From the NCBI RefSeq assembly GCF_000720425.1, contig NZ_JOAJ01000012.1:62001-126000 (forward strand): DNA of 64,000 nucleotides. Direction: 5' to 3'. Source of the stretch: Nocardia rhamnosiphila NBRC 108938 (GTDB lineage Bacteria > Actinomycetota > Actinomycetes > Mycobacteriales > Mycobacteriaceae). Shown here one piece after another: positions 1-8,060 of this stretch. The number at the start of each line of letters is the position of its first letter. Positions within the stretch are counted from its first letter, which is position 1. The notes under the pieces are model-generated. The model was not told the origin of the DNA. It searched no databases and saw nothing but the letters and a program-made list of their open reading frames with translations. The translations under genes were made by a program, and so were the position numbers.

Positions 1-307
1 CGATCCGCCGATACCTGTGACGACCTCCACCAGCGGTTCGGCGGCATAGCCGGAAAACGAAGGCAACGGCTTCGCTTCCGGAACGGACCCGTCGTGGCGA
101 ACTCCGGACCGGTGTGCGGGCCTCGCCGTCGACGGCACGGCCGGTATCGCACAGCGGGTAGGTCACGAAACGAAGGATCCGGCGCGGACCCGGTCGCTAC
201 CGGCCGGAACGTTTAGGCTTCGGACGGGGGTTCATGAGTCGGCGTTGAGAGCCCAGGGCCGCTCCCACCAGGATGCGCAACGCGTCTCGAGCCGATTCGA
301 GTGCACT
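1..307. other. No gene recognised at window start
   Basis: I see no coding sequence with a convincing start, ribosome site or family match here. The stretch probably carries the promoter of the STAS gene that follows and perhaps the tail of a gene outside the window. Confidence 0.5.
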
Positions 308-877
308 ATGAACCGTTCCTATACCCGCCGCCCGCCGCCTTTCTCCTCCGCACCCTGGCGGTCGCCTCGTGATCAATTGAGTTTCCGGATCCGCCGCCGC
401 GGGGATATCGTCCTGCTGGCCGTACGTGGGCAGGCGGATGCCTTCACGCTGGCGCTGTGGCGGCAGCAGGTGCGTGCCGCCGCGGATACGGTGACCGCGT
501 CCAAGGGCGCGCTCGTCGTCGATGCCACCCGGCTCGATTTCCTGTCGGTGCGCAGCCTCGCCGCGCTGTCCGACGAGGCGCACGAGTACCGGCGCGACGG
601 GATCGAGATCTTCCTGGTCACCGCCGAGCCGGCCATCGCCCGGATAGCCCGCGCCGATACCCGCACCGCGTTGCTACCGGTGCGTTCGACCGTGGTGAGC
701 GCGCTGACCGCCGTTCATCTCCGGGACCGGACACCGGAGGTGGTTTCGGCGGACGGCGCGCTACGCGACGGAGCGGGCCCGCGGGGTTCCGACGAGCGCG
801 TCACCGCCGGAAACGCGCCCCCGGGGTCAGCGCCGCACCTCGGAGGGCAGCGGGTGGTCGAGGTCCAGCGCCGGTAG
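308..877 (+). CDS. STAS-domain protein (anti-sigma factor antagonist-like)
   Basis: Probable STAS-fold protein of 189 residues. STAS proteins of this kind bind anti-sigma kinases and release a sigma factor. The alternating strand/helix pattern of the fold is visible: strands around VLLAVRG and ALVVDATRL, then a loop and helix at FLSVRSLAALSDEAHEYR, where the serine phosphorylated in antagonists would lie, then a strand at EIFLVTAEP. The last 50 residues are hydrophilic and probably disordered. ATG 308 is chosen because the upstream extension to 245 looks non-coding. The gene ends inside the 3' end of the convergent remnant below. A SigB/SigF-type sigma factor lies about 60 kb away in this window, but nothing shows that the two interact. 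Confidence 0.7.
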   Translation: MNRSYTRRPPPFSSAPWRSPRDQLSFRIRRRGDIVLLAVRGQADAFTLALWRQQVRAAADTVTASKGALVVDATRLDFLSVRSLAALSDEAHEYRRDGIEIFLVTAEPAIARIARADTRTALLPVRSTVVSALTAVHLRDRTPEVVSADGALRDGAGPRGSDERVTAGNAPPGSAPHLGGQRVVEVQRR

Positions 878-1101
878 TCCGTCGATGCTGGCCCCTTGTC
901 CCCGGTGATCCGGCGCGCGTACTTCTCGTCGGGTTGCCGGGCGTGGTGTGCGTCCAGTACCGGCCGTTCGTCGACGAATTCGTAATACGGGACGGAGTAC
1001 CCGCACGAATCGGCGATACGGTCGACGGCGACCACGATCGCCGCCTGCGCTTCGATGAACTGCCGCAGCGGCCCGTCCAGATGCGAAAACTCCTTGGCCA
1101 T
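827..1101 (-). pseudogene. Pyridoxamine-5'-phosphate-oxidase-like remnant, frameshifted
   Basis: Starting at ATG 1101 after a good GAGGAAG site, the frame encodes MAKEFSHLDG and then a stretch typical of the C-terminal part of PPOX-fold flavin proteins: VDRIADSCGYSVPYYEFVDE. The usual family ending, an SIDGLPALD-type motif, is present but in another frame. It becomes in-frame if one base is added to the C4 run at 892-895 (G4 on the coding strand); the shifted frame then stops at 827-829. The FMN-binding N-terminal half of the family is absent. This is therefore a truncated and frameshifted remnant, or a truncated gene carrying a homopolymer sequencing error. Confidence 0.6.
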
Positions 1102-1268
1102 GACTTCCTCACCGTCGATGGGCCGTGCTCTCAGCGTATCGATGACACCGGCGGCCACGAGGTGAGAAACCTCTCGGTCACGACCACGCCCCGGGCAGCG
1201 GGCGCCGAGCGGATGGTCCACGGTGCCGTAGCGGCCGGCGGCGCGGCACCCGATCGGATCGGCTTCGA

Positions 1269-2312
1269 TCACCCGCGCATTCTGCGGGCCACCCGGTCAC
1301 GCTCCTCGGCTATCGCGCGGCGGCGGGCGATCATGGCCTCGGCCGGCGAGCCACCGCCGACGATCGCGTGGTGCACCGCTTCGATGTCCTCGATACCTTC
1401 TCGCGCGCCCACCCCCGCCGCAGGCGTGATGGCGTGGTCCGCGTCGCCGACCAGGATCACCGGGGCCACCGGTGCCGCCGCGGTCGCGAATGCCACATTG
1501 CGCGCGTTGGATACATGGACCTGTTCGGTGGCCGCGACCAGCGTCGCGGCCAGTTCCCGCACGGAGCGGGGCGCCGCCTCCACCACCGCGGCGGCCCAGT
1601 TCCGCACCGGCACGATCCCGGTATCGCCGACCGGCAGCGGTTCCCGTTCGATGCGCAGGAACCACAGCGCCGCATCGGCGCCCGGCCGCCAGATATGGCC
1701 GAAGGTGGCCGCCGCGCGGGTGCCGGAGGCCGACTCGGCATCGAAGTGCAGGACGAACGGGTCGGTGGGGCATTCGACAGGGGTCGCGGTCATTCCGTAG
1801 ACCACCACATCTCCCGCGTACTCCGGGGTCCGGCCGGGTTCGGTGCCCGCGCGCGCCACCGAATCGATACCGTCGGCACCGATCACCAGATCTCGCGCGG
1901 TCACGGTGCGGTCGCCGATACGCAGGGTGGTGTGCCCGGTGGTGGCGTCGACCACGACCTCGGCGACCGGGCTGCCGTAACTGATCTCGGCGCCCGCGTG
2001 TACCGCGAACCGTTTCAGCACGGCGATCAGATCGCTGCGCAACCAGAACCGGTGCCCCTCACTGGGCCGTCGCCGGGTCACACCGTCACCGGGGGTGTAC
2101 CGCAGTTCGCTCAGCGGGTACGAAGCCGCGTGCAGTTCTTCCTCCGGCACACCCAGCGAGATGAGACTGCGATGGCCCCGGCCGTCGAGGATCAGGAACG
2201 CTCCCCCGCCCCCACCGTTGCGCTGCTCGTAGACCGTCACCGGCCGCCCGGCCCGCGACAGCGCGCCGGCCAGCGCGGTTCCGGCGATACCGCTTCCCAG
2301 GATGGTGATCAT
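1269..2312 (-). CDS. FAD-dependent monooxygenase (PHBH/TetX-like)
   Basis: Group A flavoprotein monooxygenase of 347 residues, normal for the family, expected to hydroxylate an aromatic or other small substrate using NAD(P)H and O2. The Rossmann FAD motif GSGIAG is at residues 5-10, followed by the acidic end of the second strand (VTVYEQ). The middle motif is VIGADGIDSVAR, and the GD motif is ILVGDADHAITPAAGVG followed by the GIED helix. ATG 2312 is preceded by GAAGGAGATCCG, an excellent ribosome site; the longer frame to 2474 is Arg/Pro-rich and not coding-like. It stands alone downstream of the transporter operon, 172 bases after its last gene. The substrate cannot be inferred. Confidence 0.9.
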   Translation of the reverse strand: MITILGSGIAGTALAGALSRAGRPVTVYEQRNGGGGGAFLILDGRGHRSLISLGVPEEELHAASYPLSELRYTPGDGVTRRRPSEGHRFWLRSDLIAVLKRFAVHAGAEISYGSPVAEVVVDATTGHTTLRIGDRTVTARDLVIGADGIDSVARAGTEPGRTPEYAGDVVVYGMTATPVECPTDPFVLHFDAESASGTRAAATFGHIWRPGADAALWFLRIEREPLPVGDTGIVPVRNWAAAVVEAAPRSVRELAATLVAATEQVHVSNARNVAFATAAAPVAPVILVGDADHAITPAAGVGAREGIEDIEAVHHAIVGGGSPAEAMIARRRAIAEERDRVARRMRG

Positions 2313-2484
2313 CGGATCTCCTTCGGCGAGTGGGCGCGCACGTAACCGATCGGTGGGCGACAAGCGACCACAGCCGCTCCGCCCGGGGCGGTGCTCCGGG
2401 TCCGGTGCCGCACCCGCTCGCATCCGGCCGGGCGGGCACCGCGGTCCCCGGTGCCCAACATACAAGACCGGCAACGCATCCGGT

Positions 2485-3471
2485 CTACTCGACGAGGTTC
2501 TCGCTCTTCAACCAGTCGTAGGCCACATCGGCGGGATCCTCGCCGTCGATATCGACCCGGCCGTTGAGGTCCTGCATCAGATCATCGGTGAGGCGCTCGG
2601 AGATCGTAGCGAGCAACGGTGCCAGTTGCGGGTAGCGGTCGATGATCTCGCCACGCACCACCGCTGTGCCGCTGTAGGGCAGGAAGAATTTCCGGTCGTC
2701 GTCGAGCACGACCAGGTTCAGGTTCTTCACCCGGCCGTCGGTGGTGTAGATCATGCCGAAATTACAGGGTGCGCTCTTGGCTGTCGCCGTATAGACGACC
2801 CCGGCGTCCATCCGCGTGACATTGCCCGCGGGAACGCCGTTGGGGTCGTTGTAGGGAATCCCGTACTTCTGCAGCATCGGAATGAAACCGTCGGAGCGAC
2901 TGAAGAATTCGTCGTCGACGCAGAAGGTGCGATCGCCGACGGGAAGCGCCGCGACCTCGGACAGCGATGTCACGCCCAGTCGTTCGGCGGTGGGAGTCGC
3001 CGCGCCGAACGCGTAGGTGTCGTTGAAATTGGCCGGCGGCATCCATTCCAGGTCGTAGTCGCGTTTCTCGATGTCGTGGACGCGCTGCCACAGTTCCTGG
3101 GGATCGGCGATGGTCTCGGTCTGGTTGTGGTAGTTGACCCATCCGGTGCCGGTGTACTCCCAGAGGATATCCGCGTCGCCGTTGAGCTGGGCCTGGCGGG
3201 AGGAGGCCGAACCCGGCGCCCCGGTGAGATCGGTGACCTGCGCGCCGGCGGCCGCGAGATAGGTCGCGGTGATCTTGCCGAGCAGCACACCCTCGGTGAA
3301 GCTCTTCGAGGTCACCACCAGTTTCGCGCCGTCGAGTGGGAGCTGACCGTCCGGCAGGCGCGCGTCGTGGAAGGTGCCCGACGAACTCACCAGGCCACAT
3401 CCCACGAGCAGCGAGATCGCCGCGAGGAGAATGGAAACCGTGGTGACAAGTCGTGCCGGTGCCGAACTCAT
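2485..3471 (-). CDS. Osmoprotectant ABC transporter, substrate-binding lipoprotein
   Basis: Extracellular binding protein of a glycine-betaine/choline/carnitine-type (OpuC/ProX, OsmF) importer, 328 residues. The N-terminus is a lipoprotein signal with lipobox LVGC near residue 25. The mature part starts LVVTSKSFTEGVLLGKI and contains ILWEYTGTGW, both characteristic of the OpuAC/ProX type II fold; aromatic residues such as this Tyr/Trp pair normally box a quaternary ammonium group. ATG 3471 overlaps the upstream permease stop by ATGA, so it is the third protein of a tightly coupled ATPase-permease-binding protein string. Ligand specificity is not determined by sequence alone. Confidence 0.93.
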   Translation of the reverse strand: MSSAPARLVTTVSILLAAISLLVGCGLVSSSGTFHDARLPDGQLPLDGAKLVVTSKSFTEGVLLGKITATYLAAAGAQVTDLTGAPGSASSRQAQLNGDADILWEYTGTGWVNYHNQTETIADPQELWQRVHDIEKRDYDLEWMPPANFNDTYAFGAATPTAERLGVTSLSEVAALPVGDRTFCVDDEFFSRSDGFIPMLQKYGIPYNDPNGVPAGNVTRMDAGVVYTATAKSAPCNFGMIYTTDGRVKNLNLVVLDDDRKFFLPYSGTAVVRGEIIDRYPQLAPLLATISERLTDDLMQDLNGRVDIDGEDPADVAYDWLKSENLVE

Positions 3472-4205
3472 GACACACCTCGCGGGGTCGCGGCCAGTTC
3501 GACGAGTCGGCCCAGCCAATCGATGGTCAATGCCAGGAGCCCGACCAGGATCGCGCCGGAGATGAGCAGCTTGGGCAGGAACAACGTGACGCCGGTGGTG
3601 ATCAGCGTGCCGAGGCTGGTGGCGCCGATGAACGTGCTCAGTGTGGCGGTGCCGACCAGGATGACCAGTGCGGTGCGGACTCCGTTGAGGATTACCGGAA
3701 CCGCCAGCGGCAGCTCCACCTGCAGCAGCGTCCGGGTGCCCGAATAGCCGATCCCCCGCGAGGCCTCGATGGTGCGCTGATCCACCTGCCGTAGCCCGAC
3801 GATGGTGTTCTGCAGAATCGGCAGGACGGCGTAGACGACGAGACCGACTATCGCCGTACGGAACCCGGTGCCCAGCCAGAACGTGAACAGCACGAGCAGG
3901 CCGACGGCGGGCGCGGCCTGACCGATATTGGCGATATTGACCGCGATCGGCTCGAACCGCTTCAGCGCGGGCCGGGTCAACGCGATACCCAGTGGAATGG
4001 CGATCACCACCACGATCACCGTGGCCACCACGGTGAGTTCGATATGCGCGACGAGGGTGTTGCGCAGGTTCCCCCAGCCCAGCGCGGCCTGCTCGGTCGT
4101 GGTGAACGTCGTCGAGCGGTACCACAGCAGGTAGCCGATACCGATCACCGCGATGATGAGCGGTTCGAACCACACATCGAGCGGGAGACGGCGTAGCCGG
4201 CTCAT
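3468..4205 (-). CDS. Osmoprotectant ABC transporter permease (OpuCB/ProW-like)
   Basis: Integral membrane permease of 245 residues with five to six hydrophobic helices: LIIAVIGIGYLLWY, VVATVIVVVIAIPLG, AVGLLVLFTFWLG, then the block around ASRGIGYSGTRTLLQVELP. That block is the EAA-type cytoplasmic loop docking on the ATPase. The pattern NTLVAHIELT plus GQAAPAVGLLVL is typical of OpuCB/YehW permeases. ATG 4205 overlaps the ATPase stop by ATGA, and its own stop overlaps the binding-protein start, giving two coupled junctions. It pairs with the permease at 5806-6450 to make a heterodimeric channel. Confidence 0.93.
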   Translation of the reverse strand: MSRLRRLPLDVWFEPLIIAVIGIGYLLWYRSTTFTTTEQAALGWGNLRNTLVAHIELTVVATVIVVVIAIPLGIALTRPALKRFEPIAVNIANIGQAAPAVGLLVLFTFWLGTGFRTAIVGLVVYAVLPILQNTIVGLRQVDQRTIEASRGIGYSGTRTLLQVELPLAVPVILNGVRTALVILVGTATLSTFIGATSLGTLITTGVTLFLPKLLISGAILVGLLALTIDWLGRLVELAATPRGVS

Positions 4206-5488
4206 GACTGCTCGACCGATCCGGGTTCGTCGTCGGCGGCGACCACCGGGGTCGGCGCCGGATCGGTACCGTCGACGTAGGTCACATAGGACGCGTCCGG
4301 CTCGTCGGCGCGTGCCTCGGCCAGTTTGTCCCTGATCAGCTCGGTCACCGAGTCGATGCTCAGCGAGCCGACCACCGCGCCGCGGCCGTCGGTGACCAGC
4401 GCGGCGCCCTGACTGGTCGCGAGCATCGCGTCCAGTGCGTCGTTGAGCGTCGAGGACCGCGCGACCACCGGCAGCCGCCGGTCGAGGAAATCGGAAACCT
4501 CGGGTTTGGTGGCCAGTTCGGTGAGAGTCGGCCAGGACCGCGGCCGCCCGGCGCCGTCCACCACGACCACCCAGCTGTGCCCGGCGGCTTTCGCGCGTTC
4601 GATCACCGCCGGGGCGGATTCGCCGATCCGGGCGATGACCACCTTGTCGGACGGGACATCACGAACGCGGGAGACGGTCAGGTACGCCAATTTCGCACCG
4701 GATCCGACGAACTCCTCGACGAAGGGGGTGGCCGGATCGGTGAGGATGTCCTCCGGGCTCGCGTACTGCTCGACATGCCCGCCCTCGGAGAGGATGAGCA
4801 CCTTGTCACCGAGTTTGGTGGCCTCTTCGAAATCGTGGGTGACGATCACGATGGTCTTGCCGAGTTCGTGCTGGATAGCGATGAGACTGTCCTGCAGGCG
4901 GGCCCGGGTGATCGGGTCGACCGCGCCGAACGGCTCGTCCATCAACAGCACCGGTGGATCGGCCGCCAGGGCGCGGGCCACACCGACGCGCTGCTGCTGT
5001 CCGCCCGACATATCCTTGGGGAGCCGGTCGGCGAAGGTGGCGGGGTCGAGGCCGACCAGATCGAGCAGGTATTCGGTGCGTTCGGCGATCCGCTTCTTGT
5101 CCCAGCCGAGCACACGCGGGATAGCGCCCACGTTCTTGGCGACCGACCAGTGCGGGAACAACCCGCCGGACTGGATGACGTAGCCGATCGACTGCCGCAG
5201 TCTGTCCGGGTCCTCGCGGGTGACATCGCGACCGTCGATGAAGATCCGGCCCTCGGTGGGTTCGATCAACCGGTTGATCATCTTGAGAGTGGTCGTCTTC
5301 CCGCAGCCCGAAGGGCCCACGAAGGCGACGATCTCGCCAGCGGGAATCTCGAGGTCCAGGCGTTCGACCGCGGGCCTGCGCTGACCCTTGAACCGTTTGA
5401 CGACCGAATCCAGGGTGATGGAAGCGCCGGTAACCGTACGCTCGGTCGTCGCCGTGGCCGTGGCGCCACTGGTCACATCGCCGGTCAT
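4202..5488 (-). CDS. Osmoprotectant ABC transporter ATPase with CBS domains (OpuCA-like)
   Basis: ATPase subunit of 428 residues driving the importer. Walker A GPSGCGKTT is at 58-66, the Q-loop is around IQSGGLFPH, the signature MSGGQQQR at 160-167 and Walker B VLLMDEPF at 180-187, followed by the H-loop VTHDFEEA. After residue about 265 comes a tandem CBS region, which in OpuA/OpuC homologues senses ionic strength or cyclic di-AMP. ATG 5488 is preceded by GAAGGAGGCCTT, a strong site, and overlaps the stop of a small upstream frame by ATGA. The region just upstream is a five-fold repeat of this start region, described separately. Confidence 0.95.
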   Translation of the reverse strand: MTGDVTSGATATATTERTVTGASITLDSVVKRFKGQRRPAVERLDLEIPAGEIVAFVGPSGCGKTTTLKMINRLIEPTEGRIFIDGRDVTREDPDRLRQSIGYVIQSGGLFPHWSVAKNVGAIPRVLGWDKKRIAERTEYLLDLVGLDPATFADRLPKDMSGGQQQRVGVARALAADPPVLLMDEPFGAVDPITRARLQDSLIAIQHELGKTIVIVTHDFEEATKLGDKVLILSEGGHVEQYASPEDILTDPATPFVEEFVGSGAKLAYLTVSRVRDVPSDKVVIARIGESAPAVIERAKAAGHSWVVVVDGAGRPRSWPTLTELATKPEVSDFLDRRLPVVARSSTLNDALDAMLATSQGAALVTDGRGAVVGSLSIDSVTELIRDKLAEARADEPDASYVTYVDGTDPAPTPVVAADDEPGSVEQS

Positions 5489-5673
5489 AAGGCCTCCTTC
5501 GAAGCGAGTTCATACGGTCCACGGAGACCGGAGCCAAGCGGGAGGGGCCGCATCATGAGGCCTCCTCCGAAGCGCGTTCGTGCGATCCACGGCGACTGCA
5601 GCGAAGGCTGCAGATACCCCACCTCGTTCGAAGCGGTCCCCTTGGTCGGCGGAAGCCGAAGGTATCCCCTCAT
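5485..5673 (-). CDS. Possible 62-aa mini-ORF coupled to the ATPase start
   Basis: A frame starting MRGYLRLPPTKGTASNEVGY and ending EALASKE-like residues at a TGA that overlaps the ATPase ATG by ATGA. It begins in the third repeat unit, preceded by GGGGGAGGTTTC. It has no family resemblance and is Arg/Pro/Gly-rich. Its likely significance is as a translated leader produced by repeat expansion and not as a functional protein. I cannot tell from sequence whether it is translated. Confidence 0.35.
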   Translation of the reverse strand: MRGYLRLPPTKGTASNEVGYLQPSLQSPWIARTRFGGGLMMRPLPLGSGLRGPYELASKEAL

Positions 5674-5741
5674 GAAACCTCCCCCGAAACAGCTCCACAC
5701 CGACGGCGGAAGCCGAAGCGAAGCCGAAGGTATCCCCTCAT
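5670..5741 (-). CDS. Possible 23-aa mini-ORF 2 in repeat array
   Basis: Frame reading MRGYLRLRFGFRRRC then GAVSGEVS and TGA, with GGGGGAGGTTTC before its ATG. Its stop overlaps the next mini-ORF start by ATGA. It is nearly identical to mini-ORF 1. Highly basic and not recognisable as a family; it exists because the repeat period (68, one less than 69) shifts the frame by one at each copy. Confidence 0.35.
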   Translation of the reverse strand: MRGYLRLRFGFRRRCGAVSGEVS

Positions 5742-5809
5742 GAAACCTCCCCCGAAACAGCTCCACACCGACGGCGGAGGCCGTAGCGAAGGCGGAGGTA
5801 TCGCCTCAT
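5738..5809 (-). CDS. Possible 23-aa mini-ORF 1 in repeat array
   Basis: Frame reading MRRYLRLRYGLRRRC then GAVSGEVS and TGA. Its ATG overlaps the stop of the upstream permease (ATGA), and its own stop overlaps mini-ORF 2 in the same way. Ribosomes finishing the permease could thus pass through three mini-ORFs before the ATPase. Low confidence as a protein; higher confidence that the ATGA chain exists. Confidence 0.35.
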   Translation of the reverse strand: MRRYLRLRYGLRRRCGAVSGEVS

Positions 5810-6450
5810 GAGAGCCCCTTCGCGATCGTGAGGCGTCCGAGCAGGACGAGGAGCGCGTCGAAGACCAACGCGATGATGACGATGAGAATCGTTCCGGTGA
5901 GCGCCATTTCGAGGGCGTTGGCGCCGCCGAGCCGGGACAACCCGTTGAAGATCAGCGAGCCGAGCCCCGGGCCGAGCACGTAGGCGACGATGGCCGCGAC
6001 ACCGACGATCATCTGGGTGGACACTCTGATCCCCGTGAGGATCACCGGCCAGGCGATGGGCAGTTCCACGGTGAGCAGAATGCGCCACCGCGAAAAGCCG
6101 ATGCCTCGCGCGGATTCGACGACCGAGGCCGGTACCGACCGCAAACCGACGATGGCGTTGCCGATCACCGGCAGGGCCGCGAAGAACGCCAGCATGATGA
6201 ACGACGGGACGACGCCGAGTCCGAAGGGCACCAGCAGCAACGCCAGCAGTGCCAGCGAGGGGATCGTCAGCGCGACCCGGCTGGAGGTCAGTGAGAGGGC
6301 CGACAGCAGCGGCAACCGGTAGACCGCGACGGCGATGAGGACGGCGACGACGGTCCCGACCAGTACCGTCTGGAATGCCAGGGAGGCATGCTGATACGTC
6401 AGAAATGTCAGCAGCTCCCCCCGACCTCGGATATAGCTCCACAGATTCAC
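5806..6450 (-). CDS. Osmoprotectant ABC transporter permease (OpuCD/YehY-like)
   Basis: First gene of the importer operon, 214 residues, with about five membrane helices. The N-terminus NLWSYIRGRGELLTFLTYQH followed by a hydrophobic helix is typical of the second permease of OpuC-type systems. The EAA-like loop reads ESARGIGFSRWRILLTVELP, closely parallel to the partner permease. The start is GTG 6450 with GGGAATCC in front. It is separated from the ATPase gene by the 68-bp repeat array, whereas the other two junctions of the operon are direct ATGA overlaps. Confidence 0.92.
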   Translation of the reverse strand: MNLWSYIRGRGELLTFLTYQHASLAFQTVLVGTVVAVLIAVAVYRLPLLSALSLTSSRVALTIPSLALLALLLVPFGLGVVPSFIMLAFFAALPVIGNAIVGLRSVPASVVESARGIGFSRWRILLTVELPIAWPVILTGIRVSTQMIVGVAAIVAYVLGPGLGSLIFNGLSRLGGANALEMALTGTILIVIIALVFDALLVLLGRLTIAKGLS

Positions 6451-6843
6451 GGGATTCCCATCGTCGGCCGGAAATCGTTCGGCGCCCGTCCGTGCGGAGT
6501 CATCGGACGCGCAAGCTGTAAAAGGTTAATCGATAGCTCCCGGCCGGATAGGGAAGGCGCGCGGCGGATGCGGTACTCCGCCGCCACATTCGTGCGTCTC
6601 CGCACCCGGTACCGGCGGTAATACGACACGGCGCATTACTGTCCAGGATTTCGCTCACGGGGAATCCATAACAATTGCGGCGGTGCGCGGCCGAGCGTGC
6701 AGACTTTCGGCGTACGTGGGGTCCGTGGACGTCATCCGGGACGACCGGCGGACAGAGGCCGGGTATCGCGCGGGATCCGCGGTCGATACCCGGTGCGTTG
6801 TGCGGCAGGGTCATCCGGTGACCGTTCCGGCGGGTGAGCGCGG
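6451..6843. other. 393-base gap, promoter region of importer operon
   Basis: No gene supported. It lies between the 5' end of the minus-strand importer operon and the 3' end of the dioxygenase gene, so the importer promoter should be here. I could not assign a defined operator. Confidence 0.5.
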
Positions 6844-7779
6844 TTACGCGGCGCGGGCCGGCGAGTCGACCGCCGAATAGTATTCGGCATCGCCGGAGAT
6901 CACGGCGCTCCGCCTACCGTCGACCCCGACCGGGATCCCCCCGGCCAGCGTGATCCGGGTCAGCCGGCGGTGCTCGGTGCCGTCGTAGTCGTCGATCGCG
7001 TAGTGCTGGGTGGCGCGGTTGTCCCAGATGGCGACATCGCCCAGCGACCAGTTCCAGCGAGTGGTGTTCTCCAGCCGCGTGATCCGGTCCTGGAACAGCC
7101 GGAACAGCGCCTGCGATTCGGTACCGGACAGACCCACGAACTGCTTCACGAATCCGCCGAGCAACAGGGCCCGTTCGCCGGTCTCCGGATGCACCTCCAC
7201 CACCGGATGCTCGGTCTCGAAATAGCTCGACTCGAATTCGCGCCGGTAGGCGGTGGCGCCCTCGTCGGGGTTGTCCTCGGCGGTGGCGGCGTAGTCGTAC
7301 AGGTTCGTATGCCGCGCGCGGAGGTTCTCGGCCAGCAGTCGCAGCGGTTCGGGCAGCGAGTTGTACGCGGCGACGGTGGAGGCCCAGGTGGTGGAGCCGC
7401 CGTAGATCGGCAGGACGACCGCGCGCAGAATGGATGCCTTCGGTACCCGGTCGACGAAGGTGACATCGGTGTGCCAGCTGTTCGAACGGCCGTGCCGCGA
7501 ATCGATGGCCAGGCTCTTCACCCCGGCCGATCGGACGGTCGGATGCGGCGTCGTCGGGGTACCGAGCAGTTCCGCGAACTCGTACTGTCCGTCCTCGGTG
7601 AGGTGGTCCTGGCCGCGGAAGAAGATCACCTTGTGTTCGGCGAGCGCAGCGCGGATCCGGGTGACGGTCTCCGGGGGCAGATCGCCACCGAGCCGGACCC
7701 CGTCGATCCGCGCGCCGATATGGGTACCGAGCTTGGTCACCTGCACGGTGGTCGCGGTGTCAACAATGTCGACGGGCAT
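6844..7779 (-). CDS. TauD/TfdA family Fe(II)/2-oxoglutarate dioxygenase
   Basis: Non-heme iron dioxygenase of 311 residues that should couple 2-oxoglutarate decarboxylation to substrate hydroxylation, for example taurine or an alkyl sulfonate/ester. The metal triad is visible: HxD in SWHTDVTF (H103, D105) and the distal histidine in [10 protein letters not shown] (H259). The 2-oxoglutarate carboxylate arginine is in RRLTRITL (R275). ATG 7779 gives the standard MPVDIV start with an AAAGG-type site; the upstream extension to 7881 is not conserved-looking. It is divergent from the aldehyde dehydrogenase pseudogene. The neighbouring osmoprotectant genes make a quaternary-amine substrate possible, but this is only context. 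Confidence 0.9.
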   Translation of the reverse strand: MPVDIVDTATTVQVTKLGTHIGARIDGVRLGGDLPPETVTRIRAALAEHKVIFFRGQDHLTEDGQYEFAELLGTPTTPHPTVRSAGVKSLAIDSRHGRSNSWHTDVTFVDRVPKASILRAVVLPIYGGSTTWASTVAAYNSLPEPLRLLAENLRARHTNLYDYAATAEDNPDEGATAYRREFESSYFETEHPVVEVHPETGERALLLGGFVKQFVGLSGTESQALFRLFQDRITRLENTTRWNWSLGDVAIWDNRATQHYAIDDYDGTEHRRLTRITLAGGIPVGVDGRRSAVISGDAEYYSAVDSPARAA

Positions 7780-8060
7780 ATCCGGGGCCTTTCGCTCGTA
7801 TCCGACGATCGACTCGGATGAAACCAGCGCGGGACCGCCGCGACCAGGGTTTCGGTCACCGGGATCGTAATGGGCAACCACTCGGCGAACCGGTCACCGG
7901 CCCTGCTCGGCGACCCCGGCACCCGGCCGGAGCGCCTCGTGCCACATCGGCCGCACCGCCGGAGACAGGCCGGGGACCCATAGAATGCGGGCCGCGGGCC
8001 GAGGCAGCCGTCGCCGTTGAGCACGCCACCGGCGAACCGGAACGAGAGGGAGATAACGAG

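Larger units (their letters stand above)
5489..5809 (-). repeat. Five tandem copies of a ~68-bp RBS/start-codon unit
   Basis: Between the first permease and the ATPase, segments 5742-5809 and 5674-5741 are direct repeats differing at 5 of 68 bases. Segment 5489-5556 is a diverged copy whose first ~40 bases match those of 5557 onward, and a shortened copy (about 49 bp) precedes 5673. On the coding strand each unit ends in a purine-rich GGAGG segment and an ATG. The start codons at 5809, 5741 and 5673 are exactly 68 bases apart, as are 5556 and 5488, the latter being the true ATPase start. The third unit lacks an 11-base piece present in the second. The array looks like successive duplication of an intercistronic translation-initiation region. 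Confidence 0.85.

Noticed and set aside
5738..6442. 234-aa minus-strand frame overlapping the permease
   Set aside because: It is out-of-frame with the recognised permease and low-complexity; only its last 23 codons, forming mini-ORF 1, were retained.
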